From positions 403,249 to 467,248 of the forward strand of contig CP046522.1 in the NCBI GenBank assembly GCA_009738435.1: a DNA stretch of 64,000 nucleotides. Direction: 5' to 3'. The position numbers were made by a program, and so were the translations under genes. This stretch comes from Clostridium bovifaecis (GTDB taxonomy: Bacteria > Bacillota > Clostridia > Clostridiales > Clostridiaceae). The notes under the pieces were generated by a model. The model searched no databases and was not told the DNA's origin. It worked only from the letters and a program-made list of their open reading frames with translations. Below, piece after piece: positions 26,579 through 35,602 of this stretch; position 1 is the stretch's first letter, and each line of letters opens with the position of its first letter.

Positions 26579-29344
26579 TTATGCTGCCATATCGTTTGGA
26601 GCGTTAACGCTTTCTTTCTTAAAGATTCTTAATAGAAGTTTTACAACTTCGTTTATAACTATTATTAGAGCAGAAGTTAATATAACTTTAGCCCACATAA
26701 TAGGGCTTAATGCAACTGCATTAAAGAATCCTGAGAATACATTTGTTACAAATATTTGAACTATAGCTGTAACACTTATTACTTTTAAGAATACTGTGTT
26801 ATGTGTGAAGTTAGGGAATATACTGTTTGTACCAAACTCTCTACAGTTAAATGCATTAAATAATGCACTAAAGGCAAATAGAGCAAATAATACAGTTTCC
26901 ATTTCACTTGGTCCTCTATAACCTGCAGGAGGTACCTCAGCTCCAAGAGGATTAAACATCATTTGTATCATGATTACAGCTGTTATATATGATGCATTTA
27001 AAATCATATTTGTTATCATTTGTTTTGTTATTATGCTAGCATTTCTATTAGTAGGCTTTCTGTTTAAAACAGCATTACGAACAGGTTCAAGTCCAAGAGA
27101 AAGAGCTGGAGGACCGTCCATTATAATATTTACCCATAATAATTGTATAGTTGTAAATGGCATTTCAAAATCAAATAATACAGATAAAATAGCCGTTAAA
27201 AAGGCAATAATGTTAACTGTGATTTGGAACTGAATAAATCTTTGGAAGTTTTCATATATTCCACGTCCCCATTGGATACCTTTAACTATAGTACCAAAGC
27301 TATCATCAGTTAATATAATATCTGCTGCATTCTTAGAAACCTCTGTACCGGCAATACCCATGGCAATTCCAACGTCTGCTTTAGTTAAAGCAGGAGCATC
27401 GTTTATTCCGTCACCTGTAACCGCAACTACGTCTCCATTTGATTGAAGCGCTTGAACAATTCGCATTTTTGTATCTGGTTTTGAACGAGCAACTATGGCA
27501 ATGGTTTTTATTTCTTCTTTTAACTCCTCATCAGATAAGGTGTCTATATATGATGCTTCAACTGCTCTGAATTCAGCGCTTAAAAGGCCAAGTTCTTCTC
27601 CGATAGCTATTGCAGTATTTATGTTGTCTCCAGTAAGCATTTTCGTAGCTACACCAGCATCTTTAGCAATCTTAACAGCTTTTTCAACTTCTGGTCTTAG
27701 CGGATCTTTTATACCAACAAAGCCTGTAAATATTAAGTCATTTTCAATAATTCCAGCTTCTGTTGACATTGCTACTTCTTCATTTACATTTCTATAAGAA
27801 AATCCAAGAACACGCATAGATTTCCTTTGAAGACTTTCAATGTCTTTCAATATTTCTTTCTTTCTGGCATCAGTAAGTTTTACTACTCTGCCTTCAAGGT
27901 GTTCATAGTTACACAAGTCTAAAACTACTTCAGGTGCACCTTTAGTTAAAACAGTACATGTATGTTCTTCATCTATAATAGTGCTCATTCTCTTACGTTT
28001 TGAAGTAAAAGGAATTTGATGTACTATTTTTCTTGTTTCTCTTTCTTTAATATAATCATAAGAATCATTGTATAATAGAAGAGCACATTCTGTAGCGCTA
28101 CCTAAATATTTAACTTCTCCATCTGCCTTTTCAATATCAGCTGTGGAGTTAACTAAACAGTTATCTATAAAGTAGTTACTGCTTTCGCTTAGTTCTTCTC
28201 TTTCAACAAATTTACCATTTAAATATACTTTTTCTACAGTCATTCTATTTTGAGTTAGTGTACCTGTTTTATCAGAACAGATTACGCTGACTGAACCTAT
28301 AGTTTCACAAGCTTCCTTTTTAGTAACAAGGGCATTTATCTTAGCCATCTTTTGCATAGTTATGGCAAGAGTCATGTTTATCATTGTAGGAAGTCCTTCT
28401 GGAACTGCTGCAACTATTAAGGCTACACAAACTACGAAAGCTGTCTTTACAGGTCCAATAGAATTTAGGAATGGTATAAATCCAGATGTATCTACATTAA
28501 GAGCGTTTCCTAAAATCATTTTTACAAGCATTATTATAAAAAGAACAGCTGCAATGGCACTAGATATCTTTGAAATTGTTGTGCCTAAATTTCCAAGTTT
28601 TATTTGAAGAGGTGTTTCAAGATCTCCTTCTTCAAGGTTCTTAGCTATTCTTCCCATTTCAGAGGAGTCACCAGTAGAAGTTACTATAAACTTTCCTCTA
28701 CCATAGGCAACAAGAGTACCTCCAAAAACCATATTAATTTGTTTTGCAGGGATAGGATCTTGGACTACAGTTTTACCTTTAGCTTCAATAGTTTCCATCT
28801 CGACAGTAATATCTGCATTTTTACTAACATCTTCAGATTCTCCAGTTAGCATATCCTCTCTAACTTTTAAGTCTATGCTTTCTATAAGTCTTCCATCGGC
28901 AGGAACCATGTCTCCCATTTCAATGAACACTATATCCCCAGGAACCAAATCGCTTTTGCTTATTTGCATTATATTGCCGTCGCGGAGAACCTTGACTTCG
29001 ATGTTTTCAGTCATCTTTGAAAGGGCTTCAGCAGCCTTCTGAGATTTACCTTCAGTAACAATTCCTATAGTGATACCAATAGCTACAGCACAAACTATAC
29101 CAACAGCATCATGAACTTCTCCTACAAGAGCACTTATAAGAGCCGCAGCTAAAAGAATAATCATCATAGGTTCTGTTAGCGCTTCTTTAATATCATCCCA
29201 TATAGAGCCTTTTTCTTGCTGTGTAAACTCATTAGGTCCATATTGTTCAAGCCTAGTTTTGGCTTCGGAATCAGATAGACCCTTGCTGGAATCTACTTTT
29301 AACTCTTCTAATACGTTAGAAGTTTTTTCACTAAAGTATTTCAT
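26579..29344 (-). CDS. Calcium-type P-type ATPase
   Basis: Membrane cation pump of 921 residues, type IIA/IIB (SERCA/PMCA-like). It has the actuator motif TGES, the phosphorylation site DKTGTLT, nucleotide-domain KGAPE, MLTGDN and the hinge TGDGINDAPAL. M4 has VPEGLP and M6 has NIIMDGPPALSLG, consistent with one or two Ca ligand sites, and there are about ten helices. The N-terminal cation-ATPase domain (TRLEQYGPNEF) is present and there is no metal-binding Cys domain. It probably exports Ca from the cytoplasm. It is a single gene, with no regulator adjacent. Confidence 0.93.
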   Translation of the reverse strand: MKYFSEKTSNVLEELKVDSSKGLSDSEAKTRLEQYGPNEFTQQEKGSIWDDIKEALTEPMMIILLAAALISALVGEVHDAVGIVCAVAIGITIGIVTEGKSQKAAEALSKMTENIEVKVLRDGNIMQISKSDLVPGDIVFIEMGDMVPADGRLIESIDLKVREDMLTGESEDVSKNADITVEMETIEAKGKTVVQDPIPAKQINMVFGGTLVAYGRGKFIVTSTGDSSEMGRIAKNLEEGDLETPLQIKLGNLGTTISKISSAIAAVLFIIMLVKMILGNALNVDTSGFIPFLNSIGPVKTAFVVCVALIVAAVPEGLPTMINMTLAITMQKMAKINALVTKKEACETIGSVSVICSDKTGTLTQNRMTVEKVYLNGKFVEREELSESSNYFIDNCLVNSTADIEKADGEVKYLGSATECALLLYNDSYDYIKERETRKIVHQIPFTSKRKRMSTIIDEEHTCTVLTKGAPEVVLDLCNYEHLEGRVVKLTDARKKEILKDIESLQRKSMRVLGFSYRNVNEEVAMSTEAGIIENDLIFTGFVGIKDPLRPEVEKAVKIAKDAGVATKMLTGDNINTAIAIGEELGLLSAEFRAVEASYIDTLSDEELKEEIKTIAIVARSKPDTKMRIVQALQSNGDVVAVTGDGINDAPALTKADVGIAMGIAGTEVSKNAADIILTDDSFGTIVKGIQWGRGIYENFQRFIQFQITVNIIAFLTAILSVLFDFEMPFTTIQLLWVNIIMDGPPALSLGLEPVRNAVLNRKPTNRNASIITKQMITNMILNASYITAVIMIQMMFNPLGAEVPPAGYRGPSEMETVLFALFAFSALFNAFNCREFGTNSIFPNFTHNTVFLKVISVTAIVQIFVTNVFSGFFNAVALSPIMWAKVILTSALIIVINEVVKLLLRIFKKESVNAPNDMAA

Positions 29345-29515
29345 ATTATCACCTTTCCTTTAAAGTTGTACAAGTTAGATTATATCACGATTATATCAGA
29401 ATTAATATCTGAATTTACAATAAATTAGAAGGGGAAATATGTTAAAAGTTTGTTAATATGGAATATTGGTGTTGAAACATAGATTATAATAATTTTTTTA
29501 GTATTTTTTAAAGTC

Positions 29516-29557
29516 GTAACAAAAGTTACAGAAACTAAATATTTTACCATCTATAAT
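29516..29557 (+). promoter_or_regulatory. HcpR-type site and -10 box of the hcp promoter
   Basis: The palindrome GTAAC-AAAA-GTTAC (29516-29529) is followed after 22 bases by TATAAT (29552-29557). Its centre is 29.5 bases before the -10 box, about -41.5 from the expected start of transcription, the standard place for a Crp/Fnr-type activator. The same arrangement precedes the gene at 40045. Confidence 0.85.
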
Positions 29558-29771
29558 AAAGACATAGAAATTATTAATTAAACTCCTCTTTCTTCCAGTC
29601 GGGGGGGCACTCGCAGAGCAAGCGATTCATAATAAATCAGCTCACAGAGTAAGTGATTGGCACCAAATCACAATTTGGGCTCTCTACTTAAGATTTGTGT
29701 TCTCTGCTTATGAATTAGTTATGAAAATATTTAATTTTAATACAATAGAGTTAAAAAATGGAGGTATGAAA
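29558..29771 (+). other. hcp leader with imperfect direct repeats
   Basis: Contains CTCGCAGAGCAAGCGATT (29610-29627) and CTCACAGAGTAAGTGATT (29641-29658), a pair 31 bases apart differing by three transitions, then a small hairpin CCAAAT-CACA-ATTTGG (29663-29678). No ORF is convincing. The region 29345-29515 before it should hold the divergent ATPase promoter, which I cannot place. Confidence 0.5.
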
Positions 29772-31421
29772 ATGAGCATGTTTTGTTATCAATGTCAAGA
29801 AACTGTGGGATGTACAGGATGTACAATTAAAGGTGTGTGTGGAAAGCCAGCAGATGTAGCTAATCTACAGGACTTACTAATATACACAATCAAAGGAGTA
29901 GCATTATATGATTTAAAAGCAATAGATGCTGGAATCAAAAATGAAAAAGTAAATCAATTTATAGTAGATGGATTATTTGCAACAATTACAAATGCTAACT
30001 TTGACAAAGAAGGTTTTGATGTAAGAATTAGAAAAGGACTATCTTTAAGAGATGAAGTTAAAGCTTCATTAATAAACGCTGGAGTAAACATAGATGATAT
30101 AACTCATGATTCTGCATTATGGAATGGAAATACTCTCGAAGAGTTTGAAGAAAAAGCTAAAACAGTAGGAGTTCTTGCAACAGAAAATGAAGATGTAAGA
30201 TCATTAAGAGAATTATTAATATACGGAATAAAAGGTCTGGCAGCTTACGTTGAACATGCTTACAACTTAGGCTTTGAAGATGAAAGTTTATACACTTTCA
30301 TGAAAAAAGCTTTAGCATCAACAACTCAAAATTTAAGCGTTGATGAAATGGTTGCTATAGTTTTAGAAGCAGGTAAATTCGGTGTAGATGGTATGGCTCT
30401 ACTTGATAAAGCTAATACATCTACTTATGGAAATCCTGAACTAACAAAGGTTAATATAGGTGTTAGAAGTAATCCAGCTATCTTAATAAGTGGACATGAC
30501 CTAAAGGATATGGAAGAATTATTAAAACAAACAAAAGGAACTGGAGTAGATGTATATACTCACAGTGAAATGCTTGCAGCAAACTACTATCCAGAATTCA
30601 AGAAGTATGAACATTTTGTAGGAAACTACGGAAATGCATGGTGGAAACAAGATAAAGAATTTGAAAGCTTCAATGGGCCAATATTAATGACAACAAACTG
30701 TATAGTGCCACCAAAGGATTCATACAAGGATAGATTATACACTACAGGTTCAACTGGATTCCCAGATGTAAAACACATTCCAGCTGGAGAAAATGGACAA
30801 CCAAAAGACTTCTCAGCAATAATTGAACATGCTAAAAAATGCGCTGCTCCAACAGAAATAGAAAAGGGAGAAATCGTAGGTGGATTTGCACACAACCAAG
30901 TACTAGCTTTAGCAGATACAGTAGTAGAAGCAGTTAAGAGTGGAGCAATCAGAAGATTCTTTGTAATGGCTGGATGTGATGGAAGAGCTAAGAGCAGAAA
31001 CTACTACACAGATTTTGCAGCAGCACTACCAAAGGATACTGTAATTTTAACAGCAGGATGTGCCAAATATAAATACAATAAGCTTGATTTAGGAGATATA
31101 AACGGAGTTCCAAGAGTGCTAGATGCTGGACAATGTAATGATTCATATTCATTAGCAGTAATAGCTCTTAAATTAAAAGAAGTATTTGGACTTGAAGATA
31201 TTAATGAATTACCAATTTCCTTTAATATTGCTTGGTATGAGCAAAAGGCTGTGATAGTATTACTTGCATTATTACACCTAGGAGTTAAAAATATCCACTT
31301 AGGACCAACATTACCAGCATTCTTATCACCAAATGTAGCTAAGGTTTTAGTGGAAAACTTTGGAATAGCTGGAATTGGAACTGTAGAAGATGATATTAAA
31401 TTATTCTTAGGAGAACAATAA
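29772..31421 (+). CDS. hcp: Hydroxylamine reductase / hybrid cluster protein
   Basis: Hcp reduces hydroxylamine and, in other bacteria, nitric oxide; it carries a proximal [4Fe-4S] cluster and a hybrid Fe-S-O cluster. The N-terminal Cys cluster is in [23 protein letters not shown], a long form with an extra Cys. Hybrid-cluster ligands are visible in [25 protein letters not shown] and [11 protein letters not shown] 29772 (549 residues) follows GGAGGT by seven bases; longer starts lie in untranslated sequence. It is controlled by the GTAAC-N4-GTTAC promoter described above and ends at a strong terminator. Confidence 0.95.
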   Translation: MSMFCYQCQETVGCTGCTIKGVCGKPADVANLQDLLIYTIKGVALYDLKAIDAGIKNEKVNQFIVDGLFATITNANFDKEGFDVRIRKGLSLRDEVKASLINAGVNIDDITHDSALWNGNTLEEFEEKAKTVGVLATENEDVRSLRELLIYGIKGLAAYVEHAYNLGFEDESLYTFMKKALASTTQNLSVDEMVAIVLEAGKFGVDGMALLDKANTSTYGNPELTKVNIGVRSNPAILISGHDLKDMEELLKQTKGTGVDVYTHSEMLAANYYPEFKKYEHFVGNYGNAWWKQDKEFESFNGPILMTTNCIVPPKDSYKDRLYTTGSTGFPDVKHIPAGENGQPKDFSAIIEHAKKCAAPTEIEKGEIVGGFAHNQVLALADTVVEAVKSGAIRRFFVMAGCDGRAKSRNYYTDFAAALPKDTVILTAGCAKYKYNKLDLGDINGVPRVLDAGQCNDSYSLAVIALKLKEVFGLEDINELPISFNIAWYEQKAVIVLLALLHLGVKNIHLGPTLPAFLSPNVAKVLVENFGIAGIGTVEDDIKLFLGEQ

Positions 31422-31490
31422 TTAGCAGTTTAGAGGGTGGAGGAGTTTAGAAGCGTAGAAAAGTCTAAACTTACCAAACTTCTAAAGCAT

Positions 31491-31570
31491 AAAAAAGTGT
31501 AAGGTTTAAAGAGTAAAGCTTAAAGTGAAAAATACTTTAAGCTAGTAGCTCTGAACCTTACGCTTTTTTA
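31491..31570 (+). terminator. Long hairpin terminator after hcp
   Basis: AAAAAAGTGTAAGGTT pairs with GAACCTTACGCTTTTTT, and inside it AAAGCTTAAAGT pairs with ACTTTAAGCT, giving a nearly continuous stem of about 32 pairs. Preceding it, 31430-31490 contains GTTTAGAAG and CTTCTAAAG words related to other intergenic repeats in this window. Confidence 0.85.
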
Positions 31571-32117
31571 TTTAGGTGTAATTTAAAAGAGCATCATTAT
31601 ATGGATTAATTATACTGGGTTAATATGTAACTATTGTAAACAAGGTACCATATAAGGTACTATGTAACAAAAAAGTGCATTATTGAGAAATGATATAACA
31701 CAATATATAATTATGTTATACAGTTAATAAATTATTTGAATAAAAAGAGGATATTAATGTGAAATTTAATCTACTATTGAGGAAATCTCAAAGATTTATG
31801 TATCATTAGGAGTTACCTATTCAGTAACTACATCCTTATGTTGATACGGATAAGACTTATTTTTTTATAACATAAATATCAGTATTATTATGCATTTTTG
31901 TAAACACATAATCTGCACTTGTATATTCGGGGCTGCATTAACCATTGTGGTCTATTTTGCACATTACAATAAGTGGTGATATATTGCTTTTTTATATTGG
32001 TACAAATTGCAGTGAAAGTAGGCCTAATAAAAACGTATTTATTGCCTTTTCTATGAGATTAAAGTTCTGATGGAAAAGGCAAATAAATAAAAATTTAAAA
32101 ATGGGAGGAATTTTTAA
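31571..32117 (+). promoter_or_regulatory. Long structured region upstream of the alcohol dehydrogenase
   Basis: About 550 bases without a gene. A complex hairpin closes with GTATCA/TGATAC (31800-31805, 31842-31847) and contains TAGGA/TCCTT and GTTAC/GTAAC pairs; TTATTTTTTTAT follows. Just before the ribosome site, TTTATTGCCTTTTC and GGAAAAGGCAAATAAA (32038-32087) form a strong stem. TATAACA/TGTTATA (about 31694-31717) is another inverted repeat. It fits no riboswitch class I know; attenuation of the fermentation genes is possible. Confidence 0.55.
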
Positions 32118-33263
32118 ATGTATGATTTTTTAATGCCTGCAGTTAATTTAATGGGACCTGGAGCAGTTAAGGAAATAGGCAAGAGATGTAAGATACTAGA
32201 TGGGAAAAAAGTTCTTGTAGTTACAGACAAGGTTATGGTTCAAATTGGTATCGTTGGAGAAGTAATCAGTTATATTGAAGATGCCGGGATAAAAGTAGCA
32301 ATTTATGATGGTGTAGAACCTAATCCAAAGGATAAGAATGCTGAAGAAGGAGTAAGAATCTTTAAAGAAGAAAAATGCGATATGATTGTTACTATAGGTG
32401 GTGGAAGTGCTCACGACTGCGGTAAAGGGATTGGTATACTAGCTACTCATCCTGGCAAAATTAGTGATTATGCTGGAATAGAGACTCTTACTAATGCATT
32501 ACCACCTTTAATTTGTGTTAATACTACTGCTGGAACAGCAAGTGAAGTTACTAGACACTGTGTTATAACAAATACAGAAACACATATAAAATTTGTTGTT
32601 GTTAGTTGGAGAAATCTACCACAAGTTTCTATAAATGACCCAATACTCATGATGAAAAAGCCACCTGCATTGACTGCAGCTACTGGTATGGATGCTTTAA
32701 CACATGCTTTAGAAACTTACGTTTCTACTGGAGCAAACCCAGTAACAGATGCTCAGGCAATACAAGCAATGAAATTAATCAATAAATGGTTAAGACCAGC
32801 TGTAGCTAATGGTAATAACCTCGAGGCAAGAGAAAATATGGCATATGCATCATTATTAGCTGGTATGGCATTTAATAATGGTGGTCTTGGATATGTACAT
32901 GCTATGGCTCATCAGTTAGGTGGTCTTTATGATATGCCTCATGGCGTAGCAAATGCTATTTTGCTTCCACATGTTGAACGTTATAATATGCCTTCAAACT
33001 TACAACGTTTTGCTGATATTGCAGAATTCTTAGGCGAAAACATAGAAGGACTTTCTCTAAGAGATGCAGCAGACAAAGCAATAGAAGCTATTAGTAAACT
33101 TTCTAAAGATGTAGGTATTCCTTCTGGTCTTGGAGAACTAAATGTTGATCCAAAAGACTTTGAACTCATGGCTGTAAACGCTTTGAAGGATGGTAATGCT
33201 GGTTCTAACCCAATACAAGGAACTACTAAGGATATTGTAAAGATTTTTGAAGCGGCTATGTAA
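32118..33263 (+). CDS. Iron-containing alcohol dehydrogenase
   Basis: NAD(P)-dependent group III alcohol dehydrogenase, 381 residues. The nucleotide site is GGGSAHDCGKG. The iron ligands are the His in DALTHALETYVS and the two His of MAHQLGGLYDMPHG with an upstream Asp. Normal length for the ethanol/butanol or propanediol dehydrogenases of clostridia; the exact alcohol is not readable. GGGAGG precedes the ATG. The next gene encodes aldehyde:ferredoxin oxidoreductase, so the pair may reduce carboxylic acids to alcohols by way of the aldehyde. Confidence 0.92.
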   Translation: MYDFLMPAVNLMGPGAVKEIGKRCKILDGKKVLVVTDKVMVQIGIVGEVISYIEDAGIKVAIYDGVEPNPKDKNAEEGVRIFKEEKCDMIVTIGGGSAHDCGKGIGILATHPGKISDYAGIETLTNALPPLICVNTTAGTASEVTRHCVITNTETHIKFVVVSWRNLPQVSINDPILMMKKPPALTAATGMDALTHALETYVSTGANPVTDAQAIQAMKLINKWLRPAVANGNNLEARENMAYASLLAGMAFNNGGLGYVHAMAHQLGGLYDMPHGVANAILLPHVERYNMPSNLQRFADIAEFLGENIEGLSLRDAADKAIEAISKLSKDVGIPSGLGELNVDPKDFELMAVNALKDGNAGSNPIQGTTKDIVKIFEAAM

Positions 33264-33404
33264 TTATTCTTAATTTTTCTTAATTTTTCTAATCAATGAA
33301 GTTTTACATGATTCATGTATTAAGAGATATATAGATCTAAAACTGGGATGAGATAACTCCCAGTTTTAGTATGCAAAATAAATATTAGATAGGGGGATAT
33401 GAGT

Positions 33405-35258
33405 ATGGCACATGGATATTGGGGAAAAATATTAGAAATAGATTTAGATTCTAAAAGCACCAAAATAGTTCCAATAAAAGATGAAGATTACAAGAAATAT
33501 TTGAGTGGTAGTGGGTTAGGAGCAAAGATTTTATATGAGCAGTATGATTATAAAAAGCCAGCTCTATCAGCTGAGAATCCTTTAATCTTTATAAATGGAT
33601 TTTTAACAGGGTTACCTGCTCCAGCAGCTGCTAAGTCAACAGTTGTTTCTAAATCACCATTGACAGGGATCTGGGGTGAATCTATTGTTGGTGGATTTTG
33701 GGGAGCACAGATTAGAAAAACAGGATTTGACGGTTTTGTTGTTAAAGGAAAAGCAGAAAAACCTATGGCAATTTATATAAATGATGATAAAGTTGAATTC
33801 TTAGATGCGAAAGATTTATGGGGTAAGGATGTTTACGAAACAGAAGAATTATTGAAGGAAAGAACAGATAAAAAGGCGGAAGTAGCATGCGTCGGAATAG
33901 CTGGAGAGAATTTGGTTTCATATGCAGGTATAATGATAGGTGGAAAAGAGACTAGAGCTGCAGGAAGATGCGGACTTGGAACACTAATGGGATTCAAGAA
34001 TCTTAAAGCAATTGCAGTTAAAGGAACAAAGCAGCCAGAAGTCTATGATAGTAAAAAATTAAGAGACTTAGTAAAGGAGTTTATGCCTAATCTCACAAAA
34101 AATGCTGAAGTTCTTCATGACTATGGGACATTAGGAACTATACAAGGAGTAGAATCAGAAGGAGATTTACCAATCAAGAATTGGACTCTTGGGTCATGGG
34201 AAGAAGGAGCTACAAAAACTAGTGGTCAGATGCTAGCGCAAACTTGTCAAACTGGTCATTATGCATGTTATGCATGTCCAGTAAGATGTGGTAAAAATGC
34301 TGAAGTTAGAGTAGGCGCTTACAAAGGTGCTATTGGGCATGGTCCTGAATATGAAACAGGAGCTGCATTTGGTGCTCTTATTTTAAATGATGATTTAGAC
34401 TACATTTGTGCTGCAAACGATCTTTGTAATAGATACGGTTTAGACACTATTGAGACAGGGAATACAATTGCTATGGCTATTGAGTGCTACGAAAATGGTT
34501 TGTTAACCAAGGAAGATACTGATGGAATAGAATTGAAATGGGGCATAAAAGATGAGCTGCTTGAAGTCATAGAAAAGATAGCACATAAAGAAGGTATTGG
34601 GAAAATATTAGCAAAAGGATCTAGAAAAGCAGCAGAGGAAATTGGAGGTATCGCAAAGGAATTTGCAATACAAACAAAAGGACTCTCTTATGCTATGCAT
34701 GACCCTAGAGCTTATACAACTATGGTAGCAGGTTATGCAACCACAAATAGAGGAGCATGCCATCTTGGAACTTTGGGCTACTTCTCAGAGGGGGGAGCTG
34801 TTCCTAGAGAATGCGTAGGCTTTAATAAGAAAACAGAGCCACATGGTTTTGAGGGCAAAGCAGAATATGCTATAAGATTGCAAAACTTTATGAATCTGTT
34901 TGATGCTTTAGGGCTATGTAAATTTATTATGTTAGGACATATAACTCCAGAAATAATGAAAGATTGGGTTAATGCAGTAACTGGATGGAATCTTAGTACT
35001 GAAGAAATGGAGCTTATAGGAGATAGGCTCTTTAATCTTAAAAGAATGTATAATGTGAGATTAGGAGTTAGTCGTAAAGACGACGTACTTCCTCCTAGAC
35101 TTTTAATGCATGATCGTAAAACTGGTAGTGCAGGTGGAAGTATTCCAAATTACACTAGAATATTAAAAGATTATTATGATTATAGAGAGTGGACCCCTGA
35201 AGGTATACCGACAGAAGAGAAGCTAAATAAACTTGGGATACTCAGCAGTGCACAATAA
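33405..35258 (+). CDS. aor: Tungsten-dependent aldehyde:ferredoxin oxidoreductase
   Basis: Interconverts carboxylic acids and aldehydes using reduced ferredoxin; 617 residues, the usual size. The N-terminus GYWGKILEIDLDSK is typical. The [4Fe-4S] ligands appear as C-x2-C-x3-C in CYACPVRC, with a fourth Cys in DALGLCKF. Pterin-binding stretches include AGENLVSYAGIM and GRCGLGTLMGFKNLKAI. ATG 33405 is chosen since AGGGGG lies eight bases before it; ATG 33399 is too close. A MoaD/ThiS-like gene follows within 12 bases. Tungsten rather than molybdenum is family knowledge. Confidence 0.94.
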   Translation: MAHGYWGKILEIDLDSKSTKIVPIKDEDYKKYLSGSGLGAKILYEQYDYKKPALSAENPLIFINGFLTGLPAPAAAKSTVVSKSPLTGIWGESIVGGFWGAQIRKTGFDGFVVKGKAEKPMAIYINDDKVEFLDAKDLWGKDVYETEELLKERTDKKAEVACVGIAGENLVSYAGIMIGGKETRAAGRCGLGTLMGFKNLKAIAVKGTKQPEVYDSKKLRDLVKEFMPNLTKNAEVLHDYGTLGTIQGVESEGDLPIKNWTLGSWEEGATKTSGQMLAQTCQTGHYACYACPVRCGKNAEVRVGAYKGAIGHGPEYETGAAFGALILNDDLDYICAANDLCNRYGLDTIETGNTIAMAIECYENGLLTKEDTDGIELKWGIKDELLEVIEKIAHKEGIGKILAKGSRKAAEEIGGIAKEFAIQTKGLSYAMHDPRAYTTMVAGYATTNRGACHLGTLGYFSEGGAVPRECVGFNKKTEPHGFEGKAEYAIRLQNFMNLFDALGLCKFIMLGHITPEIMKDWVNAVTGWNLSTEEMELIGDRLFNLKRMYNVRLGVSRKDDVLPPRLLMHDRKTGSAGGSIPNYTRILKDYYDYREWTPEGIPTEEKLNKLGILSSAQ

Positions 35259-35270
35259 GAAGGTGGAACT

Positions 35271-35522
35271 ATGGGGAAAAAGGTGGACATCGAGGTAAAG
35301 CTATTAGGACATTTAATGTGGTATGCTGACAAAAAACAAAAGGATCATAATCTACAGGTAGAAGAAGAGATTAAAATGGAAGAAGTGCTTGGAAAATTAA
35401 ATGTACCTATTGGGCAAGTACACTATATAACAAGAAATAATAAAAAAGTTGATATCAATGAAACATTGAAACTAAATGAAGGCGATCAAATAATAGTAGC
35501 TCCAATAATTTGTGGAGGGTAA
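35271..35522 (+). CDS. MoaD/ThiS-family sulfur-carrier protein
   Basis: An 83-residue ubiquitin-fold protein ending in the carrier motif CGG, which is thiocarboxylated to deliver sulfur for the pterin cofactor. VKLLGHLMWYADKK and LNEGDQIIVAPII match MoaD/ThiS. It is the last gene of the aor pair, so it probably serves the tungstopterin of Aor specifically. Confidence 0.87.
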   Translation: MGKKVDIEVKLLGHLMWYADKKQKDHNLQVEEEIKMEEVLGKLNVPIGQVHYITRNNKKVDINETLKLNEGDQIIVAPIICGG

Positions 35523-35535
35523 GCAAAAAATTAGA

Positions 35536-35567
35536 AAGGCTGTTGATTTAATTTTCAACAGCCTTTG
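35536..35567. terminator. Bidirectional terminator
   Basis: AAAGGCTGTTGA pairs with TCAACAGCCTTT, 12 perfect pairs with an 8-base loop, between the aor unit and the convergent flavodiiron gene. Confidence 0.88.
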
Positions 35568-35602
35568 GTCTATACAAATTTAATTTTGCCTCATATAAAG
35601 CA

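Noticed and set aside
28604..28849. Plus-strand ORFs within the P-type ATPase gene
   Set aside because: Shadows opposite a fully conserved 921-residue protein.
31795..31870. Molybdenum-cofactor or other known riboswitch before the ADH/AOR genes
   Set aside because: The paired elements do not match any riboswitch consensus I know; reported only as an unclassified structured region.
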